Positions 17,171 through 27,617 are shown, counted from the stretch's first letter. The stretch is DNA of 64,000 nucleotides from CAWARU01 sp963784575 (GCA_963784575.1 CAWARU010000001.1:2232001-2296000); one strand, 5' to 3'. Notes: a model not told the origin generated them from the letters alone. Numbers and translations: made by a program.

Positions 17171-18184
17171 ATGATGACTGTAAAACGCTTCTTTAACTCT
17201 TGGATTAAGGGCTTATTAAGCGCTGGATTTTTACTGATTCTTTTAACATATGCAAGTATTTTCAACAGCCCAATGGTTTTTGCCAAACCCAGTTCTTCAA
17301 TTGCTAGGATAGACGATATAAAACTTTATACCGAGAGTTTTGGTAACAAAAGCAATCCAGCCATCTTATTGATTATGGGTGCGGGAACGGAAGCCTTGTT
17401 TTGGCCGGAGGCTTTTTGTGAAAAGCTTGCCAAGGAAGAATTATTTGTTATTCGCTACGATCATCGTGATACAGGTCGTTCTTCTTCAGTTGATTATGAT
17501 AAAGAACCTTATACGCTTCGCCACCTCACAGAAGATGCCTTGGCAGTTTTGGATGCTTATAAAATTGAGGAAGCTCACATTGTAGGATTTTCCATGGGGG
17601 GAGTGATCAGCCAATTTATAGGCGCCTATTATCCGGATCGTGCAAAAAGCTTGGTTTTGATGGCAACCACTACAGATTTGCAGCCACTTTTGCATGCTTT
17701 GGAAGGTGTAAAAGCCTTCCCGGGAGAGCTTTCACAACCCAATGCAGAGTATATTGCTTGGATGACTCGGAAAAACGATCCTGCCACGCAAAATGATCAG
17801 GAAAAAATACAGGATAAAGTACAAACTTGGCGAATTTTGAGCGGCGAGGCTTCGGATTTTGACGAAAAATTGTATCAATCGCTCACCTTGCAAGGCATCA
17901 AGAACAGCAAGAATGAAAATCCACTACTGAATCATGTAAGGGCAGTACAAGCCTCTTTAGCGGAACATCAAGCTGCGACGAGACTCATCAAAACTCCAAG
18001 TCTCATAATTCATGGTACTTCTGATCCCACCTTGGGAATGGATCATGCACAGTCATTAAAAAAATTCATACCAGAGGCAAAATTGGCATACATACAGAAA
18101 ATGGGGCACTGCTTGCAACCGCAGTTTTATGATCAAATCATTGCACTGATTAAAGCACACGTGACTGCGGTGGAGGAGATTTAG
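17171..18184 (+). CDS. Exported alpha/beta hydrolase (paralogue 1)
   Basis: 337 residues with a signal peptide (GLLSAGFLLILLTYASIF) and an alpha/beta hydrolase fold: oxyanion region LLIMGAG, HRDTGRSS, nucleophile elbow VGFSMGGVIS (Ser), acid IIHGTSDPTLG (Asp) and His in KMGHCLQPQ. It resembles AclJ/EstA-like secreted hydrolases; the substrate is unknown. A closely similar protein is encoded at 36.1 kb. AAGGA precedes the ATG by six bases. Confidence 0.9.
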   Translation: MMTVKRFFNSWIKGLLSAGFLLILLTYASIFNSPMVFAKPSSSIARIDDIKLYTESFGNKSNPAILLIMGAGTEALFWPEAFCEKLAKEELFVIRYDHRDTGRSSSVDYDKEPYTLRHLTEDALAVLDAYKIEEAHIVGFSMGGVISQFIGAYYPDRAKSLVLMATTTDLQPLLHALEGVKAFPGELSQPNAEYIAWMTRKNDPATQNDQEKIQDKVQTWRILSGEASDFDEKLYQSLTLQGIKNSKNENPLLNHVRAVQASLAEHQAATRLIKTPSLIIHGTSDPTLGMDHAQSLKKFIPEAKLAYIQKMGHCLQPQFYDQIIALIKAHVTAVEEI

Positions 18185-18220
18185 TACGTGTAGTGGCTGG
18201 GTAGTAACAGTAAAGACTAA

Positions 18221-21200
18221 TTAATAGAATTTTCGCATCGCACCCAGGTCCTTTGGCTTGATTTGGTCCGGATCGATAACGTCAGAAGATGGCAGAGCTT
18301 CACCATTTGCCGGACGTATAGTCGCAGCCATACTTCCATCTTGTTTTTCACCTTGTTTTTGGGATTCTGATGTGGTCAGATACAGGGGGGCAAAAATGGA
18401 AGTCTCGGGATTTAATCCTTTATTATCCTTCGAAACGAGACTGAGTTCTGTTTTCATAGTGAGCTTTTTAGAGGGCACAAGTGGTTCAGACGGTTTTGCT
18501 AAAAGTTCAGTGTGTTTTTTCAAAGAAGCGGCAAATTGTCTTGCAATAAATATATTAACATCTTCTTGCCAGGGGGTAATTTTACTAAAATCTCGACCGT
18601 ATTTGGGTTTAAAAGTATTCGCATGTCTTACTTTGTTCCCAATGCTCCTAATGGTTTTTAGGCTGAATCCCTCCAATAATCCGCCAGAATCTTTTTTGGC
18701 ATGGGTTTCCATAAATTGGAACAGAACTCCTCTTGCTTTTTGCTGTAAATCCCCTGACGTCTTGTCGCTAACTTTTAGAATGTTTTGCAATCGTGCAATT
18801 GTGCTGCCAATTTGAGCAAAGAGGGAACCAATTGCAGTTCGCAAAAGCTTCAGATTACAATTTTTTTCTTTGAGATAAATTTGCTTGCATCGTTCCAAAT
18901 GCTGCATGGCAAGCATGAGCTCTTGTTCATAATATTCTGGTGTGGTATCCAATTCCTTTAAATCTGTACAGGCAAGTTTTGCGAGTAGCCCAAACTCTGC
19001 AGTTTTCCCCGATTTAACAGCAGACTCCTCAGTACTAGGTGGATCAATGGCATTCAGAAAATCGATCAGGCTGGAACCAGGCTTCATCGGGGCTTTCTTG
19101 TTTGAAAGTGCCTCCATGAGTCTTGTTAGCATAGTACTCAAAGATTTAAAATCCATTGCAACTTTACCATGAAAAATCACATTTCGAATATGCCGGGCAA
19201 TAACTGGAGTTAATAAACCTTGAGATACCTCTTTTAATTTTTCCAACAATTGCCCTGAAGCTGCTATCAAAGCCAAATTTTTCAAGAATGCCAATTCATC
19301 AGTGGGTGTTTTAATTGCCAATAGTTCATTGACCTGGATTTTTTGATCCATGACAAATGAATTTGCAGAAGCCTCTGTCAGTGAATCCAGGGTTAAAGTA
19401 ACAGGACCTTCTTGCCTTCGTTCCTGTTCATAATGACTCAATCTTTCAGGAATGAAGTTTGGAGCCGAGATTATCGGCTTATGTTTCGCTATGAAGGCTC
19501 TAAGGTCTTGTTCTGCGTCAAATTTACCTGTTTCTTCAGACGAAAGTGCTGGTGAGAGGCTTGATGGTTCGCCGCGTAATTCTGTTGGACCACTTCTGAA
19601 ACTGTGCGGTGTTCTCGTCGCTTCACTGCCGAGTTTTTGGATGCCTGTCGGATCTAGAGTCCCGACTTGTTTTGAAATCAAAGCTTGTTTCGCTGGTATT
19701 GAACTTTCTGATTCTGAACCAGAAGCAATGTGAGTATTGTGAGTATTCAAATCATAATGGGAAGCAGGATCTCTCTCTATGGGTACAACTCCAACTCCAG
19801 TCTTAGCTTGTTTTTGTTTTATTTTCTTTTTCTTTCTTTTGTCTGCCTGAGACTTTGCTTTGGCAGCTGATTTCTCTCTGGATTTTGCGCTGCGATAATC
19901 GCTTTCTTGCCGCTCGAGTTGCTGTTCCAGCTTTTCCTTTATTTTTTGCAAGGAATTTTTATACCCAGTTAATTCTTCTTTCAAAGCGGAAAGTCCTTTT
20001 TTACTTGCATCGATCATGCCAACAAGCATTTCCTTTTCCTTCTTTGTTTCGGGCTTTGTTTCGAGGGCTATTTCTCTGGATAGAGACTTGAAAATAACTT
20101 CCTTTTTTAAATCTGCAGCAATTAAGATGTTTTCTATATCTAATTTTTTCAGTGCAACATCAGTGGCTCCACCATTTTCACCAAAAATTCTTGCTTGAAG
20201 AAGCTCTAATTCCTTTTTAAAGGTATTATTGTTAGCGATATGCTGGACTTTTTTGTGTCTGTCCTCCTCGCGTGCATAATAGATGCCAGATTCTATGTGA
20301 TCAATGCTTAAATTCAGAGATTTCGTCGTCATTTCCAGCAATTTGCTGAACTCTTGCTTTAATTTTTGAATCCATTCTTTAAGGGATTTGTATTCATTAG
20401 AGAGGGCCAACACCATCTTTTCGACCTCAGCCTGAACTGCTGCTTGTAAGAGTTGCTCTTTAGATTTTGGCGCAGTTTTTTGCGCGATTTCTGGCACATA
20501 ATTTAATAAAATTTTCAGCACTTTCTTTTCTAGAGCTTTCTCTATCGACATAATAGGGCCAACGGGATCGCCTAACTTTTCGATGGCAGAAACAATGCCA
20601 AAAATATCTTTATCAGCAATTTTAGCTGCCACATAGTTGCGACCTTGCTGTATAGCGAAAATTAAGGTACCAGATTCATCACAAAGCAAGCGATCGTGAT
20701 TCAAGGCAAGAAAGTTGCCAAAGAAACAGTGGGCATTCATCAATTTATCATCTTCTGTTTCAGGACAGTGTTGCATGAATGGTATGAGGGTTTTATTCCA
20801 GAGCATCGTCATCAACAAGGTTTCATATCTTCCTTTTAGATATCGATCCTCTAAAAATTTGGCCTTGAAGTTTGGATCCAAGAATGAAATTAAATGCTCT
20901 GTTTGAAACAAGGAAGCGTTATATTGCCAGAAAGTGGAGACTGCCTCATCACAGACTAGATTAATCGCGTATTGGATAGCAGTGTTGCCTTGCTTATCTT
21001 TGGATTGGAATAAATAATTTACCATAATAGGATTTAGTTCTAGCAGCAGAGATAGCACGCCTTCTTTGGAATGCTTGAGTGACAGGACTGATTTCAAACG
21101 TTTGACAGGATTCATCATCGGTGTGAGATTTTTTTCTGCACAGCATTGGCAGGTAACGACTGCGGACTTTCCGACGTGTTTGATGTCGGCTTCGTCTGAG

Positions 21201-23227
21201 AGTTTATCAATATTCTTAAATCCATAGACTAACATCATCAGAAAGTTACGTCCCATTTCATCAGTGTGACTTAAATTTGCACCTGCTTTAATTAATGCGG
21301 CTACCATTTGAGTGTTACCATAGTAAGCTGCCTCTAGTAATGGGATTTCTTTTTCAGCGCCGCGTAGAAATTTTTGTTTCTCGCTTTGACCTAATTTTTT
21401 TGCCCCTAGCAATAAAAGTTCAAGAATGGGTGCTGAACCATGCTTAATTGCTTCTAACAATAAGCAGATATTTTCTTTTTCAAACAAACCTCTGTCGATG
21501 AGGGTTTTGTAAATCTTCATATTTTTTCTCAAAAAACCTTGGATCTCTTTTTCATTTTCTAATTGCTCAGAAGGGAGTAAATATTCTCTTTTGACGCATT
21601 CGATTGCTTCTTTCGAAAGTTTTGATTTGAAAAGACCGGTAAGTTTCGCTTTGGTGTTTTCTGTCAAATATTTTACTGTGGAAATCTGGTTAAATGTAAT
21701 GGCTAGAAGAAGAGGTGTTACCCCAAAAAGATTTGGTATGTTGACATCAGCGCCGCGTTCACAGAGTAGTTTTAATTTATCTACTTGGCCAAGGCTTGCG
21801 GCGATAGAAGCAGGCGTGTTCCCATCCTCATTTTGAACATTGACTGCAACACCTTCATCCAATAAAAAACGCATTGTTTCCAAGCTGCAGTGCTCTGTCG
21901 CACTGAAATGCAAGGCAGCATGTCCAACAAAATTTGTAATGTTCAGATTGGCTTCTGCTCTTTTGCAAGCTTTTACAACTAACTTCACGATTTCCAAATC
22001 ACCATTCCTTACGGCTGAAATAAGCGCGGAACCACCAAATTCATTTCTGTGATTTAGGATTTCTTGTTGCTGTGGTTTTGGTAATTTTGCAAGATAGTTT
22101 AAGAAAGCGATGACAAGTAAAGTGTTTGCTGATGTGATAGAGAGAATTATGCCATTCATTCCTTGATTATCAAGCGCAGTAGGATCCGATCCGACCTTTA
22201 GCAGCATTTGCCCTATGAGGGTTTTTTGTCTGGCAATTGAAGATAAAGTACTTTGTTTCTCGAAAAGTATTGGGTCGGCACCCATTTTTTTCAAACTTTC
22301 TCCCAACACGGTCTGTTTTTTCACTTCTCTAGCAGGAAGAGTGTCAACCTCCTCGGTTGGCATAAAAATATAATGTAAGGCTGTGCGATCTAAGGAGTTT
22401 TTTCTGTTAATGTTATCCTTTATTACAGGAATTTTTAAAAATTCTTCAATGGCTTTTTGTTGACCAAATGCTGCAGCATACATCAATGGCGTGGTTCCCA
22501 TCCTGTTTCCACAGAACAAGTTAGCCTTTTTTTCATAAAGAAGCTTGATAATATCAGCATGGCCATTTCTGGCTGCGTATTGCAGAGCAGTATGGCGAAC
22601 AGAATCTTGTGCATCGATATCTATCGCAGGTACTTCACATAAAACACGAACAATGTCTAAGAGACCTTCATTGACAACTTTACAGCAAGCCATAATGAGC
22701 GGTGTTGCATCACTGTGTCCAGTAATACCAGTGCTGCATCCCTCTGCGGCTTTGATGTTAATCGAAGCCCCTGCCTCGATGAGATCTCGGACCATTTCAA
22801 CATTTCCAAAATGCGTGGCTGCATGCAAGGCGGCAGCGCCTTCGTGGCTTAACTTATCAAGACGTTCAGGGCCAAAGATCTCCACAGTTTTTTGGATTAA
22901 AAATTTTACAATTTTATTTAAGTCTTTCGTCTTACAAGTTTTGATAACCACATACAGCAAATCAGTTTCAGGCAGGCTGTCGATAGTAGCTTTATCCATG
23001 AAACCAAGCTTTTCGTATTTTTCCATCTCGGGGAGCAAGATTTTATGAACTAAAATGAGCTTTTGCGTTTCAAGGTCCACTTTGAATAATGAAATTAATT
23101 CATTGTATGTGCCAAAACACGCTGTAAAAGAAACCTTTCTGCAATACTCAAAAAGGTTTTTGGAAAGTCGTTTTTTAACGGCGTCTTTTTTCTTGGATTT
23201 TTTGAGAGCAGGCGCTGGAGTAGACAT
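18221..23227 (-). CDS. Giant ankyrin-repeat protein, effector candidate
   Basis: 1668 residues. At least a dozen ankyrin repeats can be read between about residues 120 and 720 (AAALHAATHFGNVEMVRDLI, TALQYAARNGHADIIKLLYE, TPLMYAAAFGQQKAIEEFL, ALHFSATEHCSLETMRFLLD, TPLLLAITFNQISTVKYLTE). Residues 950-1150 are coiled-coil-like, ending in a Lys-rich block (DKRKKKKIKQKQ) that could act as a nuclear localisation signal. The C-terminal 500 residues are helical without recognisable domain. There is no signal peptide. Such proteins are common type IV effectors of Legionella and Coxiella, acting on host proteins, but secretion here is inference. AGGA lies nine bases before the ATG. Confidence 0.92.
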   Translation of the reverse strand: MSTPAPALKKSKKKDAVKKRLSKNLFEYCRKVSFTACFGTYNELISLFKVDLETQKLILVHKILLPEMEKYEKLGFMDKATIDSLPETDLLYVVIKTCKTKDLNKIVKFLIQKTVEIFGPERLDKLSHEGAAALHAATHFGNVEMVRDLIEAGASINIKAAEGCSTGITGHSDATPLIMACCKVVNEGLLDIVRVLCEVPAIDIDAQDSVRHTALQYAARNGHADIIKLLYEKKANLFCGNRMGTTPLMYAAAFGQQKAIEEFLKIPVIKDNINRKNSLDRTALHYIFMPTEEVDTLPAREVKKQTVLGESLKKMGADPILFEKQSTLSSIARQKTLIGQMLLKVGSDPTALDNQGMNGIILSITSANTLLVIAFLNYLAKLPKPQQQEILNHRNEFGGSALISAVRNGDLEIVKLVVKACKRAEANLNITNFVGHAALHFSATEHCSLETMRFLLDEGVAVNVQNEDGNTPASIAASLGQVDKLKLLCERGADVNIPNLFGVTPLLLAITFNQISTVKYLTENTKAKLTGLFKSKLSKEAIECVKREYLLPSEQLENEKEIQGFLRKNMKIYKTLIDRGLFEKENICLLLEAIKHGSAPILELLLLGAKKLGQSEKQKFLRGAEKEIPLLEAAYYGNTQMVAALIKAGANLSHTDEMGRNFLMMLVYGFKNIDKLSDEADIKHVGKSAVVTCQCCAEKNLTPMMNPVKRLKSVLSLKHSKEGVLSLLLELNPIMVNYLFQSKDKQGNTAIQYAINLVCDEAVSTFWQYNASLFQTEHLISFLDPNFKAKFLEDRYLKGRYETLLMTMLWNKTLIPFMQHCPETEDDKLMNAHCFFGNFLALNHDRLLCDESGTLIFAIQQGRNYVAAKIADKDIFGIVSAIEKLGDPVGPIMSIEKALEKKVLKILLNYVPEIAQKTAPKSKEQLLQAAVQAEVEKMVLALSNEYKSLKEWIQKLKQEFSKLLEMTTKSLNLSIDHIESGIYYAREEDRHKKVQHIANNNTFKKELELLQARIFGENGGATDVALKKLDIENILIAADLKKEVIFKSLSREIALETKPETKKEKEMLVGMIDASKKGLSALKEELTGYKNSLQKIKEKLEQQLERQESDYRSAKSREKSAAKAKSQADKRKKKKIKQKQAKTGVGVVPIERDPASHYDLNTHNTHIASGSESESSIPAKQALISKQVGTLDPTGIQKLGSEATRTPHSFRSGPTELRGEPSSLSPALSSEETGKFDAEQDLRAFIAKHKPIISAPNFIPERLSHYEQERRQEGPVTLTLDSLTEASANSFVMDQKIQVNELLAIKTPTDELAFLKNLALIAASGQLLEKLKEVSQGLLTPVIARHIRNVIFHGKVAMDFKSLSTMLTRLMEALSNKKAPMKPGSSLIDFLNAIDPPSTEESAVKSGKTAEFGLLAKLACTDLKELDTTPEYYEQELMLAMQHLERCKQIYLKEKNCNLKLLRTAIGSLFAQIGSTIARLQNILKVSDKTSGDLQQKARGVLFQFMETHAKKDSGGLLEGFSLKTIRSIGNKVRHANTFKPKYGRDFSKITPWQEDVNIFIARQFAASLKKHTELLAKPSEPLVPSKKLTMKTELSLVSKDNKGLNPETSIFAPLYLTTSESQKQGEKQDGSMAATIRPANGEALPSSDVIDPDQIKPKDLGAMRKFY

Positions 23228-23524
23228 GAGCGTTTTTCCTATGAATTAATGTTCAAGTTAATGTTAAAAAGTAATAAATTATTGAGTATTCAATCAAATA
23301 TTTAATTCTACTGCTTTTCTCAATAAAATAAAAAATCAAGCTAACTAAGTAATTTAATTGTTTTATAATAAAATTAATAAGATAACGAGATTAATACATT
23401 TCCTCGCTTAAATCAATCTAGTCAACCCAAGGTTCGTAAGTGGTTTGTTCTTTTCTTTCTATAACACTATAACTATCAAAACTATCAACGTTTGCTACAG
23501 GACTGGCTATATTTACAGTAAAAA
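23228..23524. other. AT-rich spacer
   Basis: About 300 bp of AT-rich DNA between the ankyrin gene start and the insertion element; presumably its promoter. No other feature seen. Confidence 0.4.
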
Positions 23525-23532
23525 ATTGCAAT

Positions 23533-25004
23533 GTAACAGCCCAGGTGGCTATTAAGTTCCGTTAAAAATGGGTATCTGGCCATTCAAACCCTCTTCAATA
23601 ATATTTAGAATATTCCATCCCTGTTTCCTCGCAGTACTTAACAGTGAACGTACTCTACAGAATGTTTCCGCACCCGAAAAACTTCGGAAGCAGCCAGAAA
23701 TTTTTTGTTTTACTTTCATCATGCGAATATCCTGTTCCGCTTGGTTATTCGTGAACGGTACATTTGGATTATGTAAAAATCGCAATGTCTCTTCGCTATA
23801 ATGTTGTAACCGTAACAGTAAATTATGACCCACACGTCTTTTTGGCTTACACTTTTTCTTTTGCATCAGAGGAGCAAGGTTTTCATGATATAAAATCCCC
23901 GCCTCGATTATTTTTAAATATTTATCTTCTATAAAGTCAGTCCACTTCTTTGGAATTCCTTCCGGATACTTATTTTTCACCTTACAGGCTAATTGTAATA
24001 ATCGAAACATATTTTTTGCCCATATCTCTTTGTCTTCCTCTATTATTCCTTTTAATTCTCTTAAAATATGGATATTACAAATAGCATGCTTTGCTTTTTT
24101 GATTGAAAAATATGAACGCCAATGATCATGAATAACTATCCCTAACATTTTATCAGGAATGTTGCCGCGTTCTGATACTCTATAATGGGTTACTTCCTTA
24201 GTGCAAGCTACATGCAACCATTGGGGCCTTTTTTCTATTTGCATCCCGGTTTCATCTAGATGCTTAATTTTTGCTCTGTAAATATGATTGTTTACAGAAT
24301 CTAAAAAATCAGATAATTTCAAAGAAAATACTTGACTAAAATTACTTAAAGTTGCACAAGCTATTGGTAAATTAAATATATCTTTAAAAATTGTTTTCAA
24401 TCGTGCTTCTGGTATGAAATGTTGATTTTGCAAGTAAATAGAAAATGCTTTTACACGGGGACCATATTGAACAGGGGCATTCACTCCATTAGGAAACTTC
24501 GATGAGATTTTTTCATCACAAAAAGAACAGCATTTCACTTGAATTTGATGTTCTGTAATTTCTACTTGGGGAATAGATAAATCAAAGACTTGTCGTTTAA
24601 TAATATCCAAAGGCTTTCCATTTAGAAGATTATTGCATTTAGGACATGATTCTAATTTATGAAGAATAACACGATCTGGATGTATTGATTGGTAAAGAGT
24701 GTCGCCACGATGGTTCGGTTGTCCTCCAGATTTATTTTTTCCCTTTTCTCGCAAGCTTTTTGGATTGGGTTTTCGCAATCCGTCGCTGGAAGGTGGTTTG
24801 GAACTATTTTGACTATTTAAATTTAATCGTCTTTCAAGCTCAGCAATTCGTTCTTTTAAAAAAATAATCTCCTGTCGTTGAGCTTCAACAGTTTTTAGCA
24901 GTTCTTCAATTATTTCAGCTTGGGTGCGCATATGCACCTTTATCTCAAGCTTTAATAAGTTTGTCAAGATCCTGAAAATGACCTATGGGTACCTGGGCTG
25001 TTAC
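23533..25004 (-). mobile_element. IS66-family element (tnpC only)
   Basis: A 1472-bp element bounded by inverted repeats beginning GTAACAGCCCAGGT on both sides (14 matching bases). It is flanked by an 8-bp direct target duplication, ATTGCAAT, at 23525-23532 and 25005-25012. GTAA ends and an 8-bp duplication are hallmarks of IS66. Only a TnpC-type transposase is present and no TnpA or TnpB, as in the ISBst12-like subgroup. The intact ends suggest recent insertion. The target happens to be palindromic, so the terminal repeats look seven bases longer than they are. Confidence 0.92.
23552..24931 (-). CDS. tnpC: IS66-family transposase TnpC
   Basis: 459 residues from the ATG at 24931 (a TTG at 24967 would add 12). 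Order of regions: an N-terminal coiled coil (EIIFLKERIAELERRL), the IS66 signature NSQNSSKPPSSDGLRKPNP, a Cys-pair zinc-binding segment (CPKCNNLL ... CCSFCDEK), then the DDE catalytic domain with HLDETGMQI, a middle Asp in VIHDHWRSYF and the terminal Glu in NNQAEQDIRMMKVKQKISGC. The reading frame is intact, so it may be active. Confidence 0.95.
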   Translation of the reverse strand: MRTQAEIIEELLKTVEAQRQEIIFLKERIAELERRLNLNSQNSSKPPSSDGLRKPNPKSLREKGKNKSGGQPNHRGDTLYQSIHPDRVILHKLESCPKCNNLLNGKPLDIIKRQVFDLSIPQVEITEHQIQVKCCSFCDEKISSKFPNGVNAPVQYGPRVKAFSIYLQNQHFIPEARLKTIFKDIFNLPIACATLSNFSQVFSLKLSDFLDSVNNHIYRAKIKHLDETGMQIEKRPQWLHVACTKEVTHYRVSERGNIPDKMLGIVIHDHWRSYFSIKKAKHAICNIHILRELKGIIEEDKEIWAKNMFRLLQLACKVKNKYPEGIPKKWTDFIEDKYLKIIEAGILYHENLAPLMQKKKCKPKRRVGHNLLLRLQHYSEETLRFLHNPNVPFTNNQAEQDIRMMKVKQKISGCFRSFSGAETFCRVRSLLSTARKQGWNILNIIEEGLNGQIPIFNGT

Positions 25005-25111
25005 ATTGCAATAGAAACCAATTAAAATCTAAAAATGCATCATATTACTTTAAAAATTGTCTAATTTATGAGATAATAAATTCTTATATTTTTAAATACT
25101 TAAAAGAGATT

Positions 25112-27553
25112 ATGATGTTTGATAGAGATTCCGTTGCTGAAGAAAAGTCCTATGATTCCTCCAGTATTAAAGTTCTAAAAGGCCTAGACGCTGTTCGTAA
25201 ACGTCCGGGCATGTACATTGGTGATACGGATGATGGTACTGGTTTACACCATATGGTATTTGAGGTCGTCGATAATTCCATTGACGAAGCCTTAGCCGGT
25301 CATTGTACCTCCATTGAAGTCATCATGCATGCAGACGATTCTATCACCGTGAAAGATAACGGACGTGGAATTCCTGTGGACATACACGAAGAAGAACAAC
25401 GTTCTGCAGCCGAAGTGATTATGACAATCCTCCATGCGGGCGGTAAATTCGATGCAAATTCCTATAAAGTTTCTGGTGGTCTGCACGGGGTGGGTGTTTC
25501 TGTTGTAAATGCGCTTTCCGAAGTGCTTTACCTCAAAATTCGCCGCGGCGGCAAAGTCTATGAGCAAACCTACCATCTTGGCGAACCAGCTGCCCCTCTT
25601 GTTGAAGTGGGTGAAACAGAAAGTAAGGGAACAGAAATTCGATTTAAACCCAGCAATACCATCTTTACCAACATAAAATTCAGCTATGAGATTTTAGCCA
25701 AGCGGCTTCGAGAGCTCTCCTTCTTAAACTCCGGTGTTCGCATTCATTTGATTGATGAGCGCGGCAGCAATAAAGAGGATGTTTTTGCTTATGAAGGCGG
25801 CATCAAAGCCTTTATTCAACATCTGCATCGCAATAAAGAAACAATTCATCCACAAATATTTTATTTTTCCACCGAAAAGCAGGGTATTACTGTAGAGGTT
25901 GCCATGCAGTGGAACGATGCTTACCAAGAAAACATTTTCTGTTTTACCAACAATATTCCGCAGCGCGATGGCGGTACCCATTTGGCGGGTTTCCGGTCGG
26001 CACTGACACGCACACTGAACAATTATCTTGAGGAAGAAGGCCTGTTGAAAAAAGCCAAAGTGGTCACAGTAGGGGATGATGCTCGCGAAGGGTTGACCGC
26101 GGTATTGTCTGTCAAAGTGTCCGATCCCAAATTCTCCTCTCAAACCAAAGACAAATTAGTTTCCTCGGAAGTCAAAGCAGCTGTCGAATCGGCCATGGCT
26201 GAGAAATTCCAGGAATTTTTATTAGAAAACCCCGCGGCAGCCAAGGCAATCGCTGGCAAGATCATAGAAGCAGCGAGAGCGAGAGAAGCAGCCCGAAAAG
26301 CACGTGAAATGACACGTCGTAAAGGTGCCTTGGATATAGCTGGGTTGCCTGGAAAGCTTGCCGATTGTCAGGAAAGAGATCCCGCGCTTTCAGAATTATA
26401 TATTGTGGAAGGGGATTCTGCAGGTGGTTCTGCAAAACAAGCCCGTAATCGCAAAACACAGGCAATATTGCCCTTGCGTGGTAAAATCTTAAATGTCGAA
26501 AAAGCCAGATTTGACAAGATGCTATCGTCTGCGGAAGTGGGTACTCTTATTACTGCGCTGGGTTGCGGTATCGGCCGAGAGGAATATTTTCCCGAAAAAT
26601 TGCGCTATCACAGCATCATCATCATGACAGACGCCGACGTCGACGGCTCCCACATTCGTACCTTACTCTTAACTTTCTTCTTTCGCCAAATGCCAGAATT
26701 AATTGAACGCGGCCATGTTTTCATTGCGCAACCGCCGCTTTATCGCGTCAAACGAGGCAAACAAGCCACCTATGTGAAAGACGATAAGGCCTTGAACGAA
26801 TATTTGATTCAAATCGCCTTAGAAGACGCCAAGTTATTTGTGAACGACAAAGCACCTCCCATCACCGGAGTTCATTTGGAAAAAATGGTAAAACATTATC
26901 TCGATGTGATGGACATCATCAATCGCTTGTCTCGGCGTTATCCCTGTGCCGTATTGGAAGCGATGATTGCAGCCCCTAAAATCACGCTCAATGAACTTCA
27001 AAACTCTACTGAGATGGACAAATGGATAGCCTTAATCACAGCAGAGCTCGAAGAACATGCAAAGAGCGGATTGCACTATAAATTAAGCCTAGTAGAAGAT
27101 CGCGAACACAAAGTCTATTTGCCTGAAATTGCTATGACTTCCCATGGCGTAGCCAACACTTATAGGGTAGGATATGACTTCTTCATGTCGCATGAATATG
27201 CAAGTCTTGTTTCCTTAGGAGATGAACTCCGCGGATTATTAGAACCCGGTGCATTTATTCAGCGTGCCGATAAGCGTCAAGCCATTTATACCTTCAAACA
27301 AGCCTTAAACTGGTTGATGGAAGAAGCCAAAAAAGGCCAGCAAATCCAACGCTATAAAGGTCTTGGAGAAATGAACCCAGATCAGCTCTGGGAAACCACC
27401 ATGGATCCTTCGATTCGCCGCATGTTGGAAGTGAGAATTGAGGATGCGGTTGCCGCAGACCAAATCTTCACCACCTTAATGGGCGATAACGTCGAAAGCC
27501 GCCGTGATTTTATTGAAACCAATGCGTTGTTGGCAGGGAATTTGGACGTTTAA
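25112..27553 (+). CDS. gyrB: DNA gyrase subunit B
   Basis: ATPase subunit of gyrase, which introduces negative supercoils. 813 residues. GHKL ATPase motifs: EVVDNSIDEALAG, VKDNGRGIPV, GLHGVGVSVVNALS. TOPRIM motifs: YIVEGDSAGGSAKQARNR and IMTDADVDGSHIRTLLLTF. The C-terminal QRYKGLGEMNPDQLWETTMD is also standard. Start at the first of two tandem ATGs (25112 or 25115) after AAGAG. It normally follows recF; here 19 kb of accessory DNA lies between. The IS66 element ends 107 bp upstream, so the element edge is close to its promoter. Confidence 0.97.
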   Translation: MMFDRDSVAEEKSYDSSSIKVLKGLDAVRKRPGMYIGDTDDGTGLHHMVFEVVDNSIDEALAGHCTSIEVIMHADDSITVKDNGRGIPVDIHEEEQRSAAEVIMTILHAGGKFDANSYKVSGGLHGVGVSVVNALSEVLYLKIRRGGKVYEQTYHLGEPAAPLVEVGETESKGTEIRFKPSNTIFTNIKFSYEILAKRLRELSFLNSGVRIHLIDERGSNKEDVFAYEGGIKAFIQHLHRNKETIHPQIFYFSTEKQGITVEVAMQWNDAYQENIFCFTNNIPQRDGGTHLAGFRSALTRTLNNYLEEEGLLKKAKVVTVGDDAREGLTAVLSVKVSDPKFSSQTKDKLVSSEVKAAVESAMAEKFQEFLLENPAAAKAIAGKIIEAARAREAARKAREMTRRKGALDIAGLPGKLADCQERDPALSELYIVEGDSAGGSAKQARNRKTQAILPLRGKILNVEKARFDKMLSSAEVGTLITALGCGIGREEYFPEKLRYHSIIIMTDADVDGSHIRTLLLTFFFRQMPELIERGHVFIAQPPLYRVKRGKQATYVKDDKALNEYLIQIALEDAKLFVNDKAPPITGVHLEKMVKHYLDVMDIINRLSRRYPCAVLEAMIAAPKITLNELQNSTEMDKWIALITAELEEHAKSGLHYKLSLVEDREHKVYLPEIAMTSHGVANTYRVGYDFFMSHEYASLVSLGDELRGLLEPGAFIQRADKRQAIYTFKQALNWLMEEAKKGQQIQRYKGLGEMNPDQLWETTMDPSIRRMLEVRIEDAVAADQIFTTLMGDNVESRRDFIETNALLAGNLDV

Positions 27554-27617
27554 TAAACAATTTTATTGTTTCTTCTGGGGGCAACCCCCCACTCCCGCAG
27601 CCTTTGCGGCACCTAGC

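Noticed and set aside
27576..27589. GGGGGCAACCCCC hairpin as gyrB terminator
   Set aside because: The stem has a three-base loop and no following T-run; too weak to call.
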